DNA of 64,000 nucleotides from Auanema rhodensis. Its lineage: Eukaryota > Nematoda > Chromadorea > Rhabditida > Rhabditidae. Positions 37,429 to 44,600 of the stretch are shown piece after piece. The position numbers and the translations under genes are program-made. Positions within the stretch are counted from its first letter, which is position 1. Each line of letters opens with the position of its first letter. The notes below the pieces were generated by a model. The model was not told where the DNA came from. It did not search any database and saw nothing but the letters and a program-made list of their open reading frames with translations. Location of the stretch: the NCBI GenBank assembly GCA_964057225.1, contig OZ059894.1, forward strand, positions 3,100,001 to 3,164,000, read 5' to 3'.

Positions 37429-40305
37429 ATGGCCCCCGCTCGCACTACCAAGAAGGGACAAGCCCCTGATCATGAGCCTGCCCCGAAAAGAGGCCGCTCA
37501 TCCGTCTCGATCTCATCAGACGGCTCTTTGGAATCTTCACGACGCGATGGCCGTCTCACACCTACGGACTCAACCCAAGGCGATCACTCGGTAAACTCCC
37601 ATGAAGAACTCGATCAAGTTCGACATGACTCCTCGGACGAGGACGACTTCGTGCCCATGCCACCAGAATCTCAAGGACCTAGAACCAGGCCTGTAGTCCG
37701 CCTCTCCGGTTCCGAACTTGCCGACTTCGAGCGTCTTGCCTCCGGTTGCTCCATGCCGCACACCGAAAGAGCCGACATCTTATCTGAGCTCCCAATACTC
37801 GATTCTCCATTCGCCCGTCTACCATGCCTGGATGAGAAATACACCACCCACGTGGATAGCTCAGTCAAGCCATCAGTGAAGATCAGCGAGGCTGACATCA
37901 GGGCCTCTTACGAGAACACGCTCGATGCGCTCGCCGGCCTACGGATCATCAGGAAACTTGCGAAGATCGATAACAAGTCTCCACTTTCCTCCAAACAACA
38001 GGCATACATCAACGTGACAGAAAGATTCCTCAGCGCCAATATCAAGACGGATTATACTCACCTCAGAGAGATCGCACTTCTTAAAATGAAGTACTCTCAG
38101 CCCATCAAGGCTATGCCTAGCTACAAAAGGGCCCCGCTCTACGGTTCTACCATGTCTCTCGACAACTCTCAGGAGGTAGGATGCCATAAGCGACCAACGT
38201 CTATTAATCTTTATTCTCAGGACTCAGTCCCGGAACTCTTCGGAAAGAAGCTAAGGGCAGAAATCTCGGCTTTCTCTGAACTCTCTAGAAACTCAAGAAC
38301 CAATTCAAGTTCCCGAGATCATCAACGTCCAAGACCGTCATCGAACCAACGATCGGGACCATCAACACGACCCATCCACAAGGCTAACTCCTATAGCAGG
38401 TGCGTCCATTTTCGAGCAGGTGCTCTTTCGTCCCACCTAGACTTTTGGGGTTCCCTCTCTAAAGACCAGGATATCCTTCAGACGGTAAAAGGCTACCGCC
38501 TCCCTTTCGCAGGTAGTAAACCTAAGCGCCTTCTGTCAAATCTGACATCGTTACCGCAATCTCTTCCGGCTAACCCTCTCCTTGCGGAGCTTTTGGAGAC
38601 GGGGGCAATCAGACCGGCTAGACCTGGCGAAAGGATCTTCCGGTCCTCTACTTTTCTAGTACCCAAGTCCGATGGGTCCAGCCGCTTTATCCTCAACTTG
38701 AAGACGCTTAACACCTTCATAGAGACACCCCGGTTCAAGCTGGAATCCGTTAGGGACCTCCCATCGGTGTTGCAACGCAATGATTGGTTATGCAAGGTGG
38801 ACTTCCAGTCGGCCTATCATTCTATCCCTGTGGCAATAGAACATCAACCCTACCTGGGCTTTGATATAGAGGGCAGATCATACGTGTTCTGCGTCCTTCC
38901 TTTCGGCCTAAACGCAGCCCCATACGTGTTTCATAAGCTGATGAGGGTGCTTGCAGCGCTCCTCAGGGATCAGGGAATTCGCCTAATCAACTACCTTGAC
39001 GACTGGCTTTTTCTAGACAGGTCAGCCACAAGAGTGGCCGATCATGCGTCTCGTGCTATAGATCTATTCCGTGACGCGGGTTTCTCTATTAACATGCTTA
39101 AATCCATCTTAAGCCCTACCCAATCGCTCGATTTTCTAGGTTTAGAAATAGACACGCGCTCTCTTGAATGGCGCCTGCCAACAGAAAAACGGGAGGCTAT
39201 AAGCACCTCCCTGTCGGTCCTTCTCAGATCCCAGGCCTCCCCACTCCGGAAACTGGCCTCCCTCCTCGGGAGAATCAACTTCGCCACTGTGGTACACCCA
39301 CATTTTTCCTTTTGGGTTAGACAAACTCAAAGAGATTTACGAGGCATAGGTTTTCCCAACCTAAACGACCCCAACGAGCTTTCCGCTCAGGTCTCTATTG
39401 TAGGAGACCTTCGGGATACCTTACGTGCCTTCCTATCAGAAGAATCTTGCACACTAGGCTCCCCGAGTTCACTTGTACCCTTCTCTCCATCCCTGTCCAT
39501 TACATCGGACGCCTCCGGTGAAGGATATGGAGCATCATGGGAAGGCAACACTATCTCAGGGAAATGGTCAATCAAGGAGAAATATGCTTATCACATAAAC
39601 TGGTTGGAACTTATTGCGGCCTTCAAAGCCCTGGTCCATTTCGGCACTGAGTGGTGCAATATTGACGTGTTACTGTTAATCGATAACACATCGGCGATAA
39701 CTTACATCAACAGGCGGGGTGGCTCGGCCTCAGAACGAGGTTCGGAAATAGCCCGTAAGCTCTGGCACTTCTGCAGGGAGCGCAATATCCGAGTCAGAGC
39801 AACGCACATCGCCGGCAGACTGAATCACATCGCAGACCAACTCTCCAGGGGTAGATGCCTTCACGAAGATTGGTCCCTCCATCCGGAGACGACTGCGAGT
39901 ATTTTCCAAAGATTCGGTACCCCTTCATTTGATCTTTTTGCATCCTCCTGGAACGCAAAGGCACCACTTTACTGCTCTTTCCTTCTAGACGAGAACGCAT
40001 TCTGCGTAGACGCCTTCTCTCACAACTGGAAACTGCTGCCGCAAGGACTTCTCTTCGTCTTCCCGCCCTTCCACCTCCTCAAGAGGACCATCAACAAGTT
40101 GGCAGACTCAGGACGACAGGCCATCCTGATCGCTCCACTTTGGAAAAGCCAGATCTGGTTTCCCCTTCTGTCCCAACTAGTCCAGGAACCCCCAATGAGC
40201 CTCCATCATCCCAGCCTTCTCCAAGACAAGAAAGGCAACTCTCACCCCCTCCTGGGGACAAGAAATTTTTTCCTGGCGGCGTGGAGGATTTCACCGCCAG
40301 CATAG
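37429..40305 (+). CDS. ORF1: Gag-like / reverse transcriptase / RNase H / methyltransferase-like polyprotein
   Basis: This 958-aa protein copies the element RNA into DNA. The start is the first in-frame ATG, with G at -3 and +4; the frame is open upstream to 37276 without an ATG. Residues 1-320 are Ser/Pro-rich and Gag-like, with a KK-x10-KRGR pattern at 8-23 that fits a bipartite nuclear localisation signal; I see no CCHC zinc knuckle. From about 325 comes the DIRS pre-RT segment (GALSSHLDFW, GYRLPF). RT spans about 385-600: RFILNLKTLN from 419, VDFQSAYH with catalytic D458, LPFGLNAAP from 490, and YLDD at 522-525. RNase H spans about 690-810 with D694, E727, D752 and D803. The C-terminus has DLFAS (835) and FPPF (878-881), like the region described as a Dam-type methyltransferase domain in DIRS elements. 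It is intact, ends at TAG 40303-40305, and overlaps ORF2 in the -1 frame. The Gag-like label rests on position and composition only. Confidence 0.93.
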   Translation: MAPARTTKKGQAPDHEPAPKRGRSSVSISSDGSLESSRRDGRLTPTDSTQGDHSVNSHEELDQVRHDSSDEDDFVPMPPESQGPRTRPVVRLSGSELADFERLASGCSMPHTERADILSELPILDSPFARLPCLDEKYTTHVDSSVKPSVKISEADIRASYENTLDALAGLRIIRKLAKIDNKSPLSSKQQAYINVTERFLSANIKTDYTHLREIALLKMKYSQPIKAMPSYKRAPLYGSTMSLDNSQEVGCHKRPTSINLYSQDSVPELFGKKLRAEISAFSELSRNSRTNSSSRDHQRPRPSSNQRSGPSTRPIHKANSYSRCVHFRAGALSSHLDFWGSLSKDQDILQTVKGYRLPFAGSKPKRLLSNLTSLPQSLPANPLLAELLETGAIRPARPGERIFRSSTFLVPKSDGSSRFILNLKTLNTFIETPRFKLESVRDLPSVLQRNDWLCKVDFQSAYHSIPVAIEHQPYLGFDIEGRSYVFCVLPFGLNAAPYVFHKLMRVLAALLRDQGIRLINYLDDWLFLDRSATRVADHASRAIDLFRDAGFSINMLKSILSPTQSLDFLGLEIDTRSLEWRLPTEKREAISTSLSVLLRSQASPLRKLASLLGRINFATVVHPHFSFWVRQTQRDLRGIGFPNLNDPNELSAQVSIVGDLRDTLRAFLSEESCTLGSPSSLVPFSPSLSITSDASGEGYGASWEGNTISGKWSIKEKYAYHINWLELIAAFKALVHFGTEWCNIDVLLLIDNTSAITYINRRGGSASERGSEIARKLWHFCRERNIRVRATHIAGRLNHIADQLSRGRCLHEDWSLHPETTASIFQRFGTPSFDLFASSWNAKAPLYCSFLLDENAFCVDAFSHNWKLLPQGLLFVFPPFHLLKRTINKLADSGRQAILIAPLWKSQIWFPLLSQLVQEPPMSLHHPSLLQDKKGNSHPLLGTRNFFLAAWRISPPA

Positions 40306-41225
40306 AAGGAATATCGGACCAGACCAAACTACTATTGGTAAACGCTTTCGCTCCTGGTACCCGAAAACAATATAACACGGCTTACAGAGCTTGGGAGAAT
40401 TATTGCAAGCTATCCCAGATCGAGTTCATCCCCAATGCAAAAAATGTTGCCAATTTCTTAGCCCATCGGGCAGAGAACAACGGTTTTTCCTCAGCTGCTA
40501 CAGCAAGGGCGGCTCTCTGCCTTCTCGCTGAACACTATTCCGTAACTCCCCCACTCCGGGACGATCCGATGTTAAAAAAGCTTCTCCGCGGGATATATCG
40601 TTCCAAGCCTCCACACGCTAGATACATGGATATCTGGGACCCTTCTACGGTCTTGGCTCACCTAGAAAGTCTAGGTCCTAACGATTCGCTGTCCTTAGAT
40701 TGTCTAACCCGCAAGCTTGCTACCCTCTTAGCTATGTGCTCCCCTCAACGAGCATCGGAACTATCGGCGCTATCACTCGACCACATGCGCTTTGACACAC
40801 GAGGGGTCACCTTCTTCATCGAATTCAGGAACAAGAATAGGGGCAAGGGCCCTCCCCGCGAAGCTTGTTTCGAAAGCCATTCAGAACGCCCTCTTGTCTG
40901 CCCCATTGATTGCATAAATGCCTACCTGTCGGCTACCATGCATACTCGTCGATCGCGAAACCTTCTAGTTAGCATTAACAGAGGAGAACCAGTAGTCGCA
41001 ACTACGGTAGCGGGTTGGATTAGAACTTGCCTAGAAGAAGCGGGAATCCCCACAAAATTCAAAGCTCACTCAGTACGTGCTGCCGCTACGTCCAAAGCTT
41101 TTGAGAATGGACTGCCTGTCAAAACTATTTTAGACGCAGCTAACTGGGCCTCGGAAAGCACCTTCTTCAAACACTATTGCAAGAGACGCTCTTTCCAGGA
41201 CTCCTTATTTTCTTTAACTAGCTAA
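40140..41225 (+). CDS. ORF2: tyrosine recombinase (YR) of the DIRS element
   Basis: Predicted integrase that inserts the circular DNA intermediate. The frame is open from upstream of 40140 (no stop found back to about 39957) to TAA 41223-41225. The first codon given is TTG; the first in-frame ATG lies at about residue 143, inside the domain, so independent initiation is unlikely. Entry by -1 frameshifting at about 40269 would add 318 residues to ORF1, giving a protein of about 1,265 aa. Counting from 40140, residues 60-180 form a helical core-binding domain (APGTRKQYNTAYRAWENYC). The catalytic domain has R204 (SPQRASEL), H310 and R313 (HSVR), W336 (ANWAS) and nucleophile Y346 (FKHYCKR). This R-H-R-(H/W)-Y set is typical of active tyrosine recombinases. 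The stop codon lies inside the ICR. The exact start of the natural product is inferred. Confidence 0.9.
   Translation: MEKPDLVSPSVPTSPGTPNEPPSSQPSPRQERQLSPPPGDKKFFPGGVEDFTASIEGISDQTKLLLVNAFAPGTRKQYNTAYRAWENYCKLSQIEFIPNAKNVANFLAHRAENNGFSSAATARAALCLLAEHYSVTPPLRDDPMLKKLLRGIYRSKPPHARYMDIWDPSTVLAHLESLGPNDSLSLDCLTRKLATLLAMCSPQRASELSALSLDHMRFDTRGVTFFIEFRNKNRGKGPPREACFESHSERPLVCPIDCINAYLSATMHTRRSRNLLVSINRGEPVVATTVAGWIRTCLEEAGIPTKFKAHSVRAAATSKAFENGLPVKTILDAANWASESTFFKHYCKRRSFQDSLFSLTS
40263..40300 (+). promoter_or_regulatory. Candidate programmed -1 ribosomal frameshift signal
   Basis: In the ORF1 frame the codons read agA AAT TTT, a canonical X XXY YYZ slippery heptamer at 40263-40269. Three bases downstream CTGGCGG (40273-40279) can pair with CCGCCAG (40294-40300), a 7-bp GC-rich stem with a 14-base loop; an alternative pairing adds GTG with CAC across a bulge. 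The ORF1 stop follows at 40303. A -1 slip puts the next codon at 40269, exactly in the ORF2 frame. The 3-base spacer is shorter than the usual 5-9, though opening the lowest pairs would lengthen it. No experimental support is visible. Confidence 0.65.
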
Positions 41226-41296
41226 CAGTCGAATAAATATAATAGAATTTTTTTACTATAATAAGACGTAAAAAAGAGATTATATTTATTCGACTG
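41219..41296 (+). repeat. Internal complementary region (ICR)
   Basis: This 78-bp stretch is the reverse complement of the right end (41625-41680, 56 bases) joined directly to the left end (37242-37263, 22 bases). Its first part mirrors the left terminus, its middle mirrors the unique right extension, and its last 16 bases (41281-41296) are a direct repeat of the left terminus at 37241-37256. In the DIRS replication model such an ICR templates the joining of the two ends to make a circle. It overlaps the ORF2 stop codon. Confidence 0.93.
41232..41237 (+). promoter_or_regulatory. Possible polyadenylation signal AATAAA (in ICR)
   Basis: AATAAA lies 7 bases after the ORF2 stop, inside the ICR. 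The same hexamer recurs in the right inverted repeat at 41631-41636. The hexamer is common in AT-rich DNA, so use of this copy is uncertain; cleavage here would leave out the right end that replication needs. Confidence 0.3.
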
Positions 41297-41482
41297 GAGT
41301 CCCACCTTCCACCCCTTGGTCTCCACCTACGGAGTCCCTTCCTCGCGCTCTCTAGATTACGTTTTTCTTTAGATTCCGACGCCCCTCGAAGAACCCAGTT
41401 CCACGAAGATAGATCCTGCTCATCCCTATCCGAAGATCTCTCTGTCAGTATCGTTTTGTATCCCCTTTAACTTTTTAGAAAT
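41297..41482. other. Non-coding stretch between ICR and right inverted repeat
   Basis: About 186 bases, pyrimidine-rich, with the word GGAGTCCC at 41296-41303 and again at 41331-41338. No reading frame of note. In DIRS elements this is the 3' untranslated part of the genomic RNA. I see no further structure. Confidence 0.6.
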
Positions 41483-41642
41483 TATGAAGTGTTTTACTGA
41501 TAGAATTGACTTGAGAACCCGGTTCCCGCCAATACTTAAAGCCCGCCTTTCCCACGGTCTTATTACCCTATTCAAAAAAAAATTTTTTTTTGTAACGTGA
41601 GGTCAATGTAAACAATATAGCTAACAGTCGAATAAATATAAT
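41483..41642 (-). repeat. Right terminal inverted repeat of the DIRS element
   Basis: Exact reverse complement, as read, of the left repeat 37239-37398, including the A9T9 tract at 41574-41591. Identity over 160 bases fits a recent insertion, but DIRS replication may regenerate one end from the other, so it is weak evidence of age. Confidence 0.95.
41631..41636 (+). promoter_or_regulatory. Possible polyadenylation signal AATAAA near the right end
   Basis: AATAAA in the right inverted repeat, 44 bases before the element ends. Its position suits 3'-end formation of a near full-length RNA better than the ICR copy. Assignment rests on the hexamer alone. Confidence 0.35.
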
Positions 41643-41680
41643 CTCTTTTTTACGTCTTATTATAGTAAAAAAATTCTATT
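41643..41680 (+). repeat. Right-end extension of the DIRS element
   Basis: 38 bases present at the right end and absent from the left. Their reverse complement forms the middle of the ICR. They end in CTATT; the final ATT is the core shared with the left junction, after which satellite sequence resumes. Unequal ends of this kind are typical of DIRS elements, whose inverted repeats are not simple mirror images. Confidence 0.9.
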
Positions 41681-44600
41681 TTTGTATTAAGCGTTTTTCA
41701 ATGTAGTATAGTGCATTCGATGCGGATTTTCAAGCTGCGTCGATCTGTGTTATCAGATTTGCGCTAGCTTAAAAATGCACCGAGATATCAACTGATATAA
41801 GTTCACACTTATATCCTCGATTTTCACCCTGAAGAATTAATTTTTTCGATGAATAACATTGTCCATCGTCTTTGCCTTGAAAAAAGGAGTCTAAAAACAT
41901 CTACTTTTCGCTAAATTATTTTGAAATTTTTCGAAAAAATTTTTGTCAAAATGTTTTTGGAAGCAATGTTGAGTGTACATGGAAACTCAACATACACTAA
42001 TGCATCATTTTTCAAACGATTATAACTAATTTTTGTATTAAGCGTTTTTCAATGTAGTATAGTGCATTCGATGCGGATTTTCAAGCTGCGTCGATCTGTG
42101 TTATCAGATTTGCGCTAGCTTAAAAATGCACCGAGATATCAACTGATATAAGTTCACACTTATATCCTCGATTTTCACCCTGAAGAATTAATTTTTTCGT
42201 TGAATAACATTGTCCATCGTCTTTGCCTTGAAAAAAGGAATCTAAAAACATCTACTTTTCGCTAAATTATTTTGAAATTTTTCGAAAAAATTTTTGTCAA
42301 AATGTTTTTGGAAGCAATGTTGAGTGTACATGGAAACTCAACATACACTAATGCATCATTTTTCAAACAATCATAACTAATTTTTGTATTAAGCGTTTTT
42401 CAATGTAGTATAGTGCATTCGATGCGGATTTTTAAGCTGCGTCGATCTGTGTTATCCGATTTGCGCTAGCTGAAAAATGCACCGAGATATCAACTGATAT
42501 AAGTTCACACTTATATCCTCGATTTTCACCCTGAAGAATTAATTTTTTCGTTGAATAACATTGTCCATCGTCTTTGCCTTGAAAAAAAGAATCTAAAAAC
42601 ATCTACTTTTTGCTAAATTATTTTGAAATTTTTCGAAAAAATTTTTGTCAAAATGTTTTTGGAAGCAATGTTGAGTGTACATGGAAACTCAACATACACT
42701 AATGCATCATTTTTCAAACGATCATAACTAATTTTTGTATTGAGCGTTTTTCATTGTAGTATAGTGCATTCGATGCGGATTTTTAAGCTGCGTCGAGCTG
42801 TGTTATCAGATTTGCGCTAGCTTAAAAATGCACCGAGATATCAACTGATATAAGTTCACACATATATCCTCGATTTTCACCCTGAAGAATTAATTTTTTC
42901 GTTGAATAACATTGTCCATCGTCTTTGCCTTGAAAAAAAGAATCTAAAAACATCTACTTTTCGCTAAATTATTTTGAAATTTTTCGAAAAAATTTTTGTC
43001 AAAATGTTTTTGGAAGCAATGTTGAGTGTACATGGAAACTCAACATACACTAATGCATCATTTTTCAAACGATCATAACTAATTTTTGTATTAAGCGTTT
43101 TTCAATGTAGTATAGTGCATTCGATGCGGATTTTTAAGCTGCGTCGATCTGTGTTATCAGATTTGCGCTAGCTTAAAAATGCACCGAGATATCAACTGAT
43201 ATAAGTTCACACTTATATCCTCGATTTTCACCCTGAAGAATTAATTTTTTCGTTGAATAACATTGTCCATCGTCTTTGCCTTGAAAAAAGGAATCTAAAA
43301 ACATCTACTTTTCGCTAAATTATTTTGAAATTTTTCGAAAAAATTTTTGTCAAAATGTTTTTGGAAGCAATGTTGAGTGTACATGGAAACTCAACATACA
43401 CTAATGCATCATTTTTCAAACGATCATAACTAATTTTTGTATTAAGCGTTTTTCAATGTAGTATAGTGCATTCGATGCGGATTTTCAAGCTGCGTCGATC
43501 TGTGTTATCAGATTTGCGCTAGCTTAAAAATGCACCGATATATCAACTGATAAAAGTTCACACTTATATCCTCGATTTTCACCCTGAAGAATTAATTTTT
43601 TCGATGAATAACATTGTCCATCGTCTTTGCCTTGAAAAAAGGAATCTAAAAACATCTACTTTTCGCTAAATTATTTTGAAATTTTTCGAAAAAATTTTTG
43701 TCAAAATGTTTTTGGAAGCAATGTTGAGTGTACATGGAAACTCAACATACACTAATGCATCATTTTTCAAACGATCATAACTAATTTTTGTATTGAGCGT
43801 TTTTCATTGTAGTATAGTGCATTCGATGCGGATTTTTAAGCTGCGTCGAGCTGTGTTATCAGATTTGCGCTAGCTTAAAAATGCACCGAGATATCAACTG
43901 ATATAAGTTCACACATATATCCTCGATTTTCACCCTGAAGAATTAATTTTTTCGATGAATAACATTGTCCATCGTCTTTGCCTTGAAAAAAGGAATCTAA
44001 AAACATCTACTTTTCGCTAAATTATTTTGAAATTTTTCGAAAAAATTTTTGTCAAAATGTTTTTGGAAGCAATGTTGAGTGTACATGGAAACTCAACATA
44101 CACTAATGCATCATTTTTCAAACAATCATAACTAATTTTTGTATTAAGCGTTTTTCAATGTAGTATAGTGCATTCGATGCGGATTTTTAAGCTGCGTCGA
44201 TCTGTGTTATCCGATTTGCGCTAGCTTAAAAATGCACCGAGATATCAACTGATATAAGTTCACACTTATATCCTCGATTTTCACCCTGAAGAATTAATTT
44301 TTTCGTTGAATAACATTGTCCATCGTCTTTGCCTTGGAAAAAAGAATCTAAAAACATCTACTTTTTGCTAAATTATTTTGAAATTTTTCGAAAAAATTTT
44401 TGTCAAAATGTTTTTGGAAGCAATGTTGAGTGTACATGGAAACTCAACATACACTAATGCATCATTTTTCAAACGATTATAACTAATTTTTGTATTAAGC
44501 GTTTTTCAATGTAGTATAGTGCATTCGATGCGGATTTTCAAGCTGCGTCGATCTGTGTTATCAGATTTGCGCTAGCTTAAAAATGCACCGAGATATCAAC

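Larger units (their letters stand above)
37239..41680 (+). mobile_element. Complete DIRS-type tyrosine-recombinase retrotransposon
   Basis: A 4.4-kb element of higher GC content than its satellite surroundings. From left to right it has a 160-bp inverted repeat, ORF1 (Gag-like, RT, RNase H, methyltransferase-like), an overlapping ORF2 (tyrosine recombinase), a 78-bp internal complementary region, a 186-bp non-coding stretch, the right inverted repeat and a 38-bp right-end extension. This split inverted-repeat plus ICR layout is the hallmark of the DIRS group; LTRs, a DDE integrase and an aspartic protease are absent. Both reading frames are open. The ends are set by the trinucleotide ATT, present at 37239-37241 and 41678-41680. 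Deleting the element and one ATT restores an exact 351-base monomer, as expected of recombinase-mediated insertion of a circle without target duplication. It looks recent and potentially active; activity is inference. Confidence 0.93.

Noticed and set aside
37570-40378. Several short minus-strand reading frames within the element
   Set aside because: They are shadows of ORF1 and ORF2 on the opposite strand, show no recognisable domain, and the plus-strand frames are clearly coding.
37239-41680. LTR retrotransposon or endogenous retrovirus
   Set aside because: There are no direct long terminal repeats, no target-site duplication, no protease or DDE integrase and no envelope frame; the inverted repeats, ICR and tyrosine recombinase indicate DIRS.
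37206-41995. Sequence loss or filler DNA at the insertion site
   Set aside because: The interrupted monomer's 33 bases before the core, the core itself and the following bases sum to exactly 351, so nothing was lost or added apart from the element and one ATT.
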